Assembly: GCA_947469485.1 (NCBI GenBank)
Contig: CANIPU010000019.1
Span: 1-58,488 of the forward strand
DNA length: 58,488 bases
From: Chitinophagaceae bacterium
Lineage (GTDB): Bacteria > Bacteroidota > Bacteroidia > Chitinophagales > UBA10324
Direction of reading: 5' to 3'
Shown here: piece after piece, positions 35,243 through 43,968 of the stretch
Numbering within the stretch: position 1 is the first letter of the stretch
Layout of the letters: each line of letters opens with the position of its first letter
Made by a program: the position numbers and the translations under genes
The notes under the pieces: generated by a model
What the model was told of the DNA's origin: nothing
The model's database searches: none
Seen by the model: only the letters and a program-made list of their open reading frames with translations

Positions 35243-37228
35243 ATGTGTGGCATTAGCGGAATAGCTTGTTGGAATGGAAAGAAGATTCAATCTGATGAAA
35301 TTATCAGAATGAATAATTCATTACGGCATCGTGGTCCTGATGATGAAGGATTTTTATTATTCAATGATGAACAAAAAACTATTGCGTTTGGAAATGACAC
35401 TCCTTCGGAAGTAAAAGAAAGTCGTTTGCGCTTCTCCCCTTCTGAACACATTGAAAAAACAAATTCATCATTTGATTTATTGCTTGGTCATCGTCGTCTT
35501 TCGATAATTGATACATCTGCTTCGGGGCATCAACCAATGTGTTTGCCTGATTGTGATTTATGGATTACTTACAACGGAGAAATATATAATTACAAAGAAC
35601 TGAGAGCAACTCTTCAGGCAAAAGGAATTGAGTTCATTACAGAAAGTGATACAGAAGTTATTCTAAGATATTATCAGGCATACGGAAGTGACTGTGTGCA
35701 GCACTTCAACGGCATGTGGTCGTTTGTAATTTATGACGGGCTGAAAAAAGAACTCTTTGCTTCCAGAGACAGGTTTGGGGTGAAACCGTTTTATTATCAA
35801 TCAACAGAAAACTGTTTTGCTTTTGCATCAGAACACAAAGCACTCTTGCAATTCAGTGAAGTGAAAAAGGAAATCAATCCGGTTGCGATGTTTGATTTTC
35901 TGGCTTTGAATGTTTTGGAAAAAGAAGAAGAAGGATTATTCAAGGGCATTAAAGAATTATTTCCTGCGCACAATCTTTCATTGAATCTGAAGAATGGTGA
36001 ACTGAAAATAAATCGTTACTACTCACTTCAAAGCAATTCAGCTTATTCTTCTATCAATGAAAAGCAAACGCAAGTATATATTGATGAAGTAAAAAAGTTA
36101 GTGACCAAATCAATTGACCTTCGGTTGCGGGCTGATGTAACTGTTGGCACTTGCCTGAGCGGCGGCATTGACAGCTCAGTGATTGTTTGCGCGATGGATA
36201 AATTGCTGAAAGAAAAACCCGCATCTCAAACCGGAAACAAGATTGAAACTTTCTCATCCATATTCCCCGGAAGCGAACTGGACGAAAGCGCCTACATGAA
36301 ACAGGTGGTGGAGCTTACAAACACCAACTGGCACACCGTTACTCCTGATAAAAAAGATTTCATGAATGAGGTAGAACATTTAATTTACTCGCATGATTTA
36401 CCAATCTGGAGTATCAGTTCATTTGCGCAATCATCAGTGATGAAACTGGCAAAAGCAAATGATGTAAAAGTTTTGCTGGATGGACAAGGTGCAGATGAAT
36501 TGTTTGGCGGATACAAACACTACTATAAATATTTATTGAACGATTTAAAATCGTCGGGCGAAAAGGAAGAATATCAAAATGCTCTTACTGCCTTGAAGAA
36601 AACAAACGGAAAAGATTTTTTGCTTCGCTATAAGCTGAAAAAACTGATTGAACCTGCGGCTCCCCTCCTGCTGAAAAAATTTTTCTTTCCTGATTTAAAA
36701 TACATTCATCCTGATTTACTGAACCAGTACAAGCATCGATTTTCATTGCTGAAAGAAAAATCCTCTTCACTGAATGAAAAACTAAAACAGGATTTCACAG
36801 GAACTTATCTAAAAGAATTAGTACGACGGGAAGACCGCAATGGCATGATGCACTCGGTTGAATCGCGTGTGCCGTTTACTGATGATCATGCGTTGGTTGA
36901 ATCTGTTTTTTCAATGCAAGGGAATTATAAAATCAAGGGCACAGCAACCAAGTATTTATTGCGCGAAGCTTTTAAAGATATTCTTCCCGCAACTGTTTAT
37001 TCTCGCACTGATAAATTGGGATTTGTTACACCGAACAATGAATGGATGAACGATTTGAAAAATGATTTCAGGGATTATTTTACCAATGACCTTGCTCCTT
37101 ATCTGAATCTTCCGTTGTTGATGAAGGATTATAATTCATATTTCAATCAAGCGCACAAGCCGGAGAATTATCGCACTTTTAAATTCATGAGTTTGGCTGT
37201 TTGGATGAAAGTTTTTTTTAACAAATAA
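35243..37228 (+). CDS. asnB: Asparagine synthetase, glutamine-hydrolysing
   Basis: A 661-residue two-domain enzyme. Residues 1-220 are a class II glutamine amidotransferase with nucleophile Cys2 (MCGISGIACW), 'LRHRGPDDEG' and 'TYNGEIYNY'. The synthetase domain carries the ATP-pyrophosphatase loop 'TCLSGGIDSSVIVCAMD' near residue 305 and 'LLDGQGADELFGGY', which is where aspartate is adenylated and amidated. Some homologues serve in exopolysaccharide or natural-product loci, but no such cluster surrounds this gene, and general asparagine synthesis is the simplest reading. Confidence 0.93.
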   Translation: MCGISGIACWNGKKIQSDEIIRMNNSLRHRGPDDEGFLLFNDEQKTIAFGNDTPSEVKESRLRFSPSEHIEKTNSSFDLLLGHRRLSIIDTSASGHQPMCLPDCDLWITYNGEIYNYKELRATLQAKGIEFITESDTEVILRYYQAYGSDCVQHFNGMWSFVIYDGLKKELFASRDRFGVKPFYYQSTENCFAFASEHKALLQFSEVKKEINPVAMFDFLALNVLEKEEEGLFKGIKELFPAHNLSLNLKNGELKINRYYSLQSNSAYSSINEKQTQVYIDEVKKLVTKSIDLRLRADVTVGTCLSGGIDSSVIVCAMDKLLKEKPASQTGNKIETFSSIFPGSELDESAYMKQVVELTNTNWHTVTPDKKDFMNEVEHLIYSHDLPIWSISSFAQSSVMKLAKANDVKVLLDGQGADELFGGYKHYYKYLLNDLKSSGEKEEYQNALTALKKTNGKDFLLRYKLKKLIEPAAPLLLKKFFFPDLKYIHPDLLNQYKHRFSLLKEKSSSLNEKLKQDFTGTYLKELVRREDRNGMMHSVESRVPFTDDHALVESVFSMQGNYKIKGTATKYLLREAFKDILPATVYSRTDKLGFVTPNNEWMNDLKNDFRDYFTNDLAPYLNLPLLMKDYNSYFNQAHKPENYRTFKFMSLAVWMKVFFNK

Positions 37229-37321
37229 TGCCTTGCATGTAAGTTCACATTTTTTTAAAAGTGGAACATCTACTATAACTCAAATTTTTCTTTCAACTAT
37301 TTTGTTTTCTTTGCGCGCATT

Positions 37322-38408
37322 ATGACACAGGAACAACTGAAAGATATTTCGCGCCGCACCGGGGAACTGGGGCGGTTTCTTTGACCTCGCTAAAAAGCAG
37401 GATGATGTTCGCGAAGCTGAACTAAAAACTGCCGACCCCGATTTCTGGAACAATCCGCAAAAGGCGCAAACCACGCTGAAGCAAATTAAAATTAACAAGG
37501 GATGGATTGCAGATTACACTGCGGTGGAAGGAAAGGTGAATGACCTTGAAGTTTTGTATGATTATTATACTCAGGGTGAAGTTACCGCCGAAGAGGTGGA
37601 ACAGAATTATCAGGTTGCTTTAAAGGCAGTGGATGACCTTGAATTCAAGGGTACTTTTACTGACCCTGAAGATGCACTTGGCGCTGTGGTGGAAATTAAC
37701 AGTGGCGCAGGCGGAACCGAGAGTCAGGATTGGGTGGAGATGATAAGGCGCATGTACATTATGTATGGCGAAAAGAAGGGCTACAAAATTTCGGATATTG
37801 ATACGCAGTATGGCGAGGTTGCCGGAATAAAATCGAGCACATTGGAGTTTGAAGGTGAGTTTGCTTACGGGTTTTTAAAATCGGAATCGGGGGTGCATCG
37901 GTTGGTGCGAATCAGTCCGTTTGACAGTAATGCCCGAAGGCACACCTCGTTTGCTTCGGTGTTTGTGTTTCCGCTGGTTGATGATACCATTAACATTGAA
38001 GTGAATCCGGCTGATATAACCTGGGATACTTTTCGCGCTGGCGGAAAGGGTGGCCAGAATGTAAACAAGGTTGAAACAGCAGTAAGATTGCACCACGCTC
38101 CTTCTGGAATTGTGCTGGAGTGTCAGGTGGCGCGCAGTCAGTTAGAAAATAAAGAGCGCGCCTTGCAAATGCTGAAGAGTAAATTGTATGAAGAAGAAAT
38201 ACGCAGGCGCAACGAAAAGCGAGATGTGGTGGAAGCCGGTAAAATGAAAATTGAATGGGGCTCACAAATTCGCAACTATGTTATGCACCCTTACAAATTA
38301 GTGAAAGATGCGCGCACCGGTCACGAAACCGGAAATGTGCAATCGGTAATGGATGGTGATATTGATGAATTTATTAAAGCTTTTTTGATGGGGAAGAAAA
38401 AGAAGTAA
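37322..38408 (+). CDS. prfB: Peptide chain release factor 2, expressed by programmed +1 frameshift
   Basis: RF2 recognises UGA and UAA and triggers peptide release. The first 20 codons ([20 protein letters not shown]) run into an in-frame TGA at 37382; a +1 shift at CTTTGAC continues as [14 protein letters not shown] to the stop at 38406, giving 361 residues. The stop-recognition tripeptide SPF ('[11 protein letters not shown]', about 197) and the catalytic GGQ ('[17 protein letters not shown]', about 242) identify RF2. Without the shift the next start would lose the N-terminal domain. The region looks GC-richer than its neighbours. Divided frames here are normal regulation, not a mutation. 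Confidence 0.96.
37367..37385 (+). other. prfB programmed +1 frameshift site
   Basis: Slippery CTT (37379-37381), stop TGA (37382-37384) and the following C form the classical CTTTGAC. A G-rich GGGGCGG ends three bases before CTT, the spacing seen for the E. coli internal Shine-Dalgarno AGGGGG, but its G-run is interrupted by a C. Confidence 0.93.
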
Positions 38409-38522
38409 AAAGTATTGAACCTTGCAATTGAACTTTCTTTAACTCAGAGTGATTATTCTGTAATTAAATTAAGAATCTGAAAATTGAGTTTATAATGTCA
38501 TTGAAAATTTCTGATAAAAAAA

Positions 38523-40295
38523 ATGGACATCCTCTACTCCTATTTAAAAAATTATTATCCGTTAGTAATTCTTGCTCTTGTATTAGCTGCCATCAATCAG
38601 AGTTTCAGTATGATGGACCCTTATATACTCGGGAAAATTATTGACAACTATGCTTTAAAATTTGCCACATACACCAACGAACAGTTTTTTAAAGGCGTAG
38701 GGTTATTGCTTTTAGCGAGTATGGGTGTGGCAATGGTTTCGCGCATTGCAAAAAACTTTCAGGATTATACAGTGAATGTGATTGTGCAGCGCCTTGGAGC
38801 AAAAATGTACACTGACGGAATAAGACACTCGCTTGAATTGCCTTACGAAGAATTCGAAGATCAGCGAAGCGGCGAAACACTTGGCATTCTGCAAAAGGTT
38901 AGAACAGATGTTGAGCGGTTGTTGAATGCATTTATCAATGTGCTTTTCACCTCGGTAATAGGAATCATCTTCGTTACAATTTATGCTTTTTCGGTAAGCT
39001 GGATTGTGGCACCTGTTTATTTTTCCATGATTCCGATTATTGCCATTATCAGTTCGGTACTGAGTAAAAAGATTAAGAAAATTCAAAAAGTAATTGTTGG
39101 AGAAACAACAGCACTTGCAGGTTCAACTACTGAATCGCTTCGCAATATTGAGTTAGTAAAAAGTTTAGGATTATCACAACAGGAAATCGGTCGGTTGAAT
39201 AACACTACCATAAAAATTCTAGGATTGGAATTAAAAAAAGTTCGTTACATCCGGAGCTTATCATTCGTGCAGGGAACAATTGTAAATTTTTTAAGAACCA
39301 CTATTCTTGGGCTCATGATGTATCTGATTTTCCGACAGGATATTCAGCCAGGACAATTTGTATCGCTGTTCATTTATTCGTTCTTCATTTTCGGCCCATT
39401 ACAGGAATTAGGAAATATTATTAATGTATACCGTGAAGCAGAAGTATCGCTTGGCAACTTCAAAAAAATAATGGACAAAGAACCGGAACCAAAACCCAAT
39501 CATCCGGTGATGATTGAACGAATTAATTCACTGTCGTTCGACCATGTGAGTTTCAAACATGCAACTGCTTCAAATGATGCGTTGAACGATATTTCATTCA
39601 AAGTAAATCTTGGTGATACGCTTGCCTTTGTTGGCCCCAGTGGAAGTGGAAAAACCACCCTTGTTAAATTGTTAGTGGGTTTATATCGTCCGCGTACCGG
39701 AACTATTTATTATAATAAAACCGAAGGAAATAAAATAAATTTTGATGACTTGCGTAGCCAGATTGGTTTCGTAACTCAGGATTCACAACTATTCAGTGGT
39801 ACCATTCGCGAGAATTTACTTTTTGTTAATCCAATGGCTACTGACAATGAGTGTATTGATGTTTTGGAAAAAGCTGCAAGTCATTCGCTTTTAAAAAGAG
39901 CCGACAAAGGTTTGGATACTGTAATTGGTGAAGGTGGAATGAAAATTTCAGGAGGAGAAAAACAAAGATTAAGCATTGCAAGATCTTTGTTAAGAAAGCC
40001 GACACTAATGGTTTTTGATGAAGCAACTTCCTCTTTGGATTCATTAACTGAAGAAGAAATTACTTCTACTGTTCGAAGCATTTCGTCAAAGCGACAACAT
40101 ATAACTGTTCTTATTGCTCACAGGCTTAGCACTATTATGCATGCCGATACAATTTTTGTTTTGGAACATGGGCAAATAATTGAATCGGGAAAGCACACTG
40201 AACTGCTTGAACTAAAAGGACTTTACTATGCTATGTGGAGACAACAAATCGGTGAACGAAAAAAGATAGTTGCAGGTAATGCTGTAATGAGTTGA
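38523..40295 (+). CDS. ABC transporter, fused permease and ATPase (exporter type)
   Basis: A 590-residue half-transporter that should work as a dimer. Residues 1-310 hold six transmembrane helices of the type I exporter fold. The ATPase domain has Walker A 'GPSGSGKTTLVKLLVG' near 370, the Q-loop 'IGFVTQDSQLFSGTIRENL', signature 'SGGEKQRLSIARSLL' near 476, Walker B 'LMVFDEATSSLD' near 497 and the switch His in 'IAHRLS'. Substrate unknown; lipid, peptide or drug are all possible. It precedes a sugar porter gene by 52 bases, but a common function is not evident. Confidence 0.92.
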   Translation: MDILYSYLKNYYPLVILALVLAAINQSFSMMDPYILGKIIDNYALKFATYTNEQFFKGVGLLLLASMGVAMVSRIAKNFQDYTVNVIVQRLGAKMYTDGIRHSLELPYEEFEDQRSGETLGILQKVRTDVERLLNAFINVLFTSVIGIIFVTIYAFSVSWIVAPVYFSMIPIIAIISSVLSKKIKKIQKVIVGETTALAGSTTESLRNIELVKSLGLSQQEIGRLNNTTIKILGLELKKVRYIRSLSFVQGTIVNFLRTTILGLMMYLIFRQDIQPGQFVSLFIYSFFIFGPLQELGNIINVYREAEVSLGNFKKIMDKEPEPKPNHPVMIERINSLSFDHVSFKHATASNDALNDISFKVNLGDTLAFVGPSGSGKTTLVKLLVGLYRPRTGTIYYNKTEGNKINFDDLRSQIGFVTQDSQLFSGTIRENLLFVNPMATDNECIDVLEKAASHSLLKRADKGLDTVIGEGGMKISGGEKQRLSIARSLLRKPTLMVFDEATSSLDSLTEEEITSTVRSISSKRQHITVLIAHRLSTIMHADTIFVLEHGQIIESGKHTELLELKGLYYAMWRQQIGERKKIVAGNAVMS

Positions 40296-40347
40296 TATTC
40301 TATTTAGTTTTTATATAATATAAGTTTTAGTTTAGAACCTCTAATTC

Positions 40348-41655
40348 ATGAATAAAATTTTCTTCTGGTCCTTTTCAGTTGCCCTTGCAGGATTGCTGTT
40401 TGGGTTTGACACCATTGTAATTTCAGGAGCAGATAAAAAATTGCAGGGGTTGTGGAATTCATCAGATGTTTTTCACGGCTTTGTAGTAATGGCTTCTGCT
40501 TTATGGGGCACATTGGCAGGAGCGATTTTTGGAGGAATACCCACCAACAGATATGGAAGAAAGAATATACTCATCACTATTGGCGTGCTCTATTTTATTT
40601 CAGCAGTTGGTGCTGCGCTTGCAAATGATCCTTTCACTTTCGCTTTCTTCAGATTCATTGGTGGATTAGGAATTGGTGCTTCTACCATTGCTGCACCTGG
40701 TTACATAACTGAAATTTCACCACCGGAAAAAAGAGGTCGGCTTGTTGCCATGTATCAATTGAGTATTGTTATCGGAATCCTAATGGCATTCCTTTCAAAT
40801 TTTCTTTTGAGAAATGCGGGTGAAGATGCATGGCGGTGGATGATAGGTGTTGCAGCTTTTCCATCACTTATCTATATGATTGCTGTGTTGTACATTCCAA
40901 ACAGCCCGCGCTGGTTGGCAATGAAAGGAAAAACTGCACAAGCAGAAAAAGTTTTGAAAGCGATTGCCCCTCATGCCAACATCAATTCTTTATTGGCAGA
41001 ATTGAAATCCATTGAAGTGCAAGTGAAAGAAAATATTTTTATGAAAAAATATCGTACCGCTATGTTGCTTGCATTCTTTATTGCTTTCTTTAATCAATTC
41101 TCCGGCATTAATGGAATTTTATATTACGCACCTCGCATATTTGAAGCGGCTGGTATCGGCAGCAGCACCGCATTGCTGAGCAGTGCGGGTATTGGATTGA
41201 TAAATGTTTTGTTTACGATACTTGGCATGGCGCTCATTGACCGTCTCGGAAGAAAGCAACTTATGTACATCGGTTCATTAGGCTATATCATTTCACTATC
41301 ACTTGTGGCCTTGTCTTTTTTCTTTGAATGGAAAGGATTGAGTGTTCCGGTTTTTCTTTTTGTTTTCATTGCCGCTCATGCAACCGGTCAAGGCACTGTT
41401 ATTTGGGTATTCATTGCAGAAATATTTCCCACGCACTTGCGTGCACAGGGACAAGCTTTTGGTTCATCTGTTCACTGGGTGCTGGCAGCAGCAATTCCGT
41501 CACTCATTCCTTACTTGTTTTCATCTGTGGGTGCGGGGGTGGTGTTTGCTTCGTTTGCAGTGATGATGATTTGGCAATTATTTTGGGTGAAATTTAAAAT
41601 GCCTGAGACCAAGGGAATTTCGCTTGAAGAAATGAGCAGGAAATTAACCTTATGA
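40348..41655 (+). CDS. Sugar porter family MFS transporter
   Basis: A 435-residue inner-membrane permease with 12 predicted helices. Sugar-porter signatures are 'GAIFGGIPTNRYGRKN' in loop 2-3, 'RFIGGLGIGASTIAAPGYITEISPPEKRGRL', 'PNSPRWLAMKGK' ending the first half, 'ALIDRLGRKQLM' in loop 8-9, and the terminal 'PETKGISLEEMS'. It resembles xylose/glucose:H+ symporters. Its stop overlaps the start of the pentapeptide gene (ATGA), so the two are translationally coupled. A catabolic link to the nearby glycosidases (43-49 kb) is plausible but unproven. Confidence 0.93.
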   Translation: MNKIFFWSFSVALAGLLFGFDTIVISGADKKLQGLWNSSDVFHGFVVMASALWGTLAGAIFGGIPTNRYGRKNILITIGVLYFISAVGAALANDPFTFAFFRFIGGLGIGASTIAAPGYITEISPPEKRGRLVAMYQLSIVIGILMAFLSNFLLRNAGEDAWRWMIGVAAFPSLIYMIAVLYIPNSPRWLAMKGKTAQAEKVLKAIAPHANINSLLAELKSIEVQVKENIFMKKYRTAMLLAFFIAFFNQFSGINGILYYAPRIFEAAGIGSSTALLSSAGIGLINVLFTILGMALIDRLGRKQLMYIGSLGYIISLSLVALSFFFEWKGLSVPVFLFVFIAAHATGQGTVIWVFIAEIFPTHLRAQGQAFGSSVHWVLAAAIPSLIPYLFSSVGAGVVFASFAVMMIWQLFWVKFKMPETKGISLEEMSRKLTL

Positions 41656-42929
41656 AAGCAACACGAAATATTATTCTTGGCGTATTACTCGGTGGTGTAA
41701 TCGGTTGGATGCTTGGATTTCTTCGCCTGCCATATATCGAAAAAAACTCCTCATTTATTGTGGGATTTATTTCCTGCCTTGCTTTTGTTGCCTTGGTTTT
41801 CTCGTTATTAAGTAGCTGGAGAAAAAACACTCAACTGGTACAGTTGCCCAGAATGGATTCAAGAGTTAGAAACTCAGACGATGCTTTCCGAAAATATAAA
41901 ATCGTTTGGATTTTAATTCCAGCTGTTATTTTAATGGGCGTATTGATGGGAAGTTATTCTATCTACAGGCAGAATGAAAATTTAGAAATCAAAAATCAAA
42001 AACAGAATAAGAAAACAAGAGAACAATCAGAATTAATTGAATCTTCCCGCAGAAGCAGCATGCAGGTTCTTTTGCAAGATATTTTGAAAAAAGTGGATGA
42101 TGATTTAAAGAATAATTCGGGGGTAAAGCTGAGCGATGAAACTATTGCAAGCATAGTCAACGCGTTCAATTTTACTTTTGTCCCATACCGGCATTTCGAA
42201 GGGGATAGCTTATCAACGAAAAAATTAAGTACGGAAAAGGGGCAATTGCTTATGGAATTATGTAAAAGAAATATTGATTCAATTTCTTTTAAAAAAATAA
42301 AATTGAACGCACACTTCTCCGGTGCTGATTTAAGAAAAGGAGATTTACATGGCGTTGATTTAAGCGGCGCAGATTTTAAAGATGCTGATTTGAGTTTTGC
42401 CGATTTGAGTAACGCAAATTTTCAAGGGTCTGATTTACGGAATTCAAATTTCCGGGGAGCTCACGCCAACAAATCAAACTTCATTAAAGCTGATATGCGT
42501 CGGGCAATCATGTGTTGGGCAGAAATGAATGAAGCAAATTTAGATTCAGCTAACCTTAATGGAACCGATTTAACAAATGCTCAATTAAGAAATGCTGATT
42601 TGCATAAAGCAACTTTTCGATCAGCAAAATTAGATGGAACACTTCTTAATGAAGCAAATATGGAAGGCATTACTCTTATAGATGCAAGTTTAAAAAAAAC
42701 AAACCTGACAAAGGTTAATTTGAAAAATGCCGATGTAAACAGAGCAAATTTCAATGAATCAATAATGACTGAAGCTGAATTGACCCAACTATTAAATATT
42801 GACAAAGGGTGGTTTGAAAAGTTGAATGAGTGGCATGTAACAGGCGCAAAAGAAATTCTGGAAAAATATAAGATCGTAGTTTATAGTGTTATCGAAGAAG
42901 TCTCCTGGTATCGTCTTGAAAAAAAATGA
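41652..42929 (+). CDS. Membrane-anchored pentapeptide-repeat protein
   Basis: A 425-residue protein. Two hydrophobic helices lie near the N-terminus (about 5-25 plus 33-52, and 95-112), then a charged linker ('QNEKLEIKNQKQNKKTREQSEL'-like, probably coiled coil) and a helical region. Residues about 215-375 are a run of A(D/N)L/F pentapeptides ('GADLRKGDLHGVDLSGADFK', 'ANLDSANLNGTDLTNAQLRN'), predicted to form a right-handed quadrilateral helix. The gene overlaps the sugar porter by four bases. The role is unknown; gyrase mimicry is known for some soluble family members, but membrane anchoring makes that unlikely here. Confidence 0.88.
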   Translation: MKATRNIILGVLLGGVIGWMLGFLRLPYIEKNSSFIVGFISCLAFVALVFSLLSSWRKNTQLVQLPRMDSRVRNSDDAFRKYKIVWILIPAVILMGVLMGSYSIYRQNENLEIKNQKQNKKTREQSELIESSRRSSMQVLLQDILKKVDDDLKNNSGVKLSDETIASIVNAFNFTFVPYRHFEGDSLSTKKLSTEKGQLLMELCKRNIDSISFKKIKLNAHFSGADLRKGDLHGVDLSGADFKDADLSFADLSNANFQGSDLRNSNFRGAHANKSNFIKADMRRAIMCWAEMNEANLDSANLNGTDLTNAQLRNADLHKATFRSAKLDGTLLNEANMEGITLIDASLKKTNLTKVNLKNADVNRANFNESIMTEAELTQLLNIDKGWFEKLNEWHVTGAKEILEKYKIVVYSVIEEVSWYRLEKK

Positions 42930-42951
42930 ATTACTTTTTGGAGTAAAGAAA

Positions 42952-43959
42952 CTATTTACTTTCAGTTGACCCCAACAAAACTGAATTCAATTTGTTTGAA
43001 AAACGGATTACTAATTCATCCTTATTGTTAACAGGATTGAAACCTATCTGAAATGCCCAACTATAATAACTCAGAATTTCATTAAGATAGTTTGACAGTA
43101 ATTCCGGAGTCCAGTGAGTTGAATTGTTGATGTTAAATTTTTCCTTAAGCACTTTTCCAAGTTCTTGCCCCCATTCATTATTGATCAGATCAACATAATT
43201 GTCAACTGGACCATTATCAAGATCTCTGATTTGCTCTTCTGTAAATTTTCCATTTAGCAATTCTGGGTGAAAATATCGTTCATGAGAATCTCCGATAAAA
43301 TCAGCTAGTTCTTCAGAAAAGCATGATGTAATAAATGCTTGTGATGTAATGTGATTAAATGAATTGAGATAACCTTTTTCACTACTGTCTCTTACATTCA
43401 TGAATGCTAAATCAGGAGTATTAATTTTTTTCATTGCATTTTGCGCAAGATCATAAAACGCCGGGTCGCCTTCACCGAATAACTCAGTCATCCGTCTAGA
43501 CAGCAGATATGCTTTATTAAGATCTACACGATTTGTAACTGCAAAAGGAGAATAAATTAAGAATAATAACCTGTCTATATTGTTTCCCTTCTTCGCCTTG
43601 CTCATATCCCCCTGACTTATACCTGACTCTACTACATTTATAACCTCGTATCCATTACTGCAGTGTGTAATACGAACAGCAGGGTTTTTATAGTTTGCAT
43701 TTTCTGCTCTTGAAGAGTCGTTAAATAAATCAATCCTGATTACTGATTTTAATTCGTCAAAAGATTTAAATCGGGTAGCAAGTAACGCACCCTGAATGAA
43801 TTTGTAAGTTGAATCAGCAGCATGAAAAGAAGAATCGCTTCGCAGTGCTGAATCGCAGTTGCAATTTTTTTTATCAGGCAATTGTGCGTTGTTACAACTC
43901 ACCATTTTAATTCCCAGAGAAATCAATATTAGCAGAAAGCACAATCTTCCGGTTGACAT
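42952..43959 (-). CDS. Putative lipoprotein with a DUF6973-like helical domain
   Basis: A 335-residue protein with a lipoprotein signal (LCFLLILISLGIKMVSC, lipid-bearing Cys22). The C-terminal half has 'HITSQAFITSCFSEELADFIGDSHERY' and 'VDLINNEWGQELGK', which recall the pattern 'H..(W/T)..A......A..F.D.HE...D..NN..G' of the DUF6973 family. I base that on memory of the motif, so it is tentative. It is the last gene of an apparent minus-strand operon after the GH28 gene (9-base gap), yet nothing in it suggests carbohydrate work. Confidence 0.65.
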   Translation of the reverse strand: MSTGRLCFLLILISLGIKMVSCNNAQLPDKKNCNCDSALRSDSSFHAADSTYKFIQGALLATRFKSFDELKSVIRIDLFNDSSRAENANYKNPAVRITHCSNGYEVINVVESGISQGDMSKAKKGNNIDRLLFLIYSPFAVTNRVDLNKAYLLSRRMTELFGEGDPAFYDLAQNAMKKINTPDLAFMNVRDSSEKGYLNSFNHITSQAFITSCFSEELADFIGDSHERYFHPELLNGKFTEEQIRDLDNGPVDNYVDLINNEWGQELGKVLKEKFNINNSTHWTPELLSNYLNEILSYYSWAFQIGFNPVNNKDELVIRFSNKLNSVLLGSTESK

Positions 43960-43968
43960 AGTGAAATG

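Noticed and set aside
37229-37300. Hairpin GTTCAC...GTGGAAC after asnB as a terminator
   Set aside because: The stem is interrupted by an unpaired base, and no T-run follows on the plus strand.
37382-37384. Frameshift mutation or pseudogene in prfB
   Set aside because: The TGA sits in the canonical CTTTGAC programmed frameshift context and both RF2 motifs are intact downstream.
41328-41597. Plus-strand frame of 89 codons inside the sugar porter
   Set aside because: Out of frame with a gene that has uninterrupted sugar-porter motifs; its Cys/His-rich composition is typical of shadow frames.
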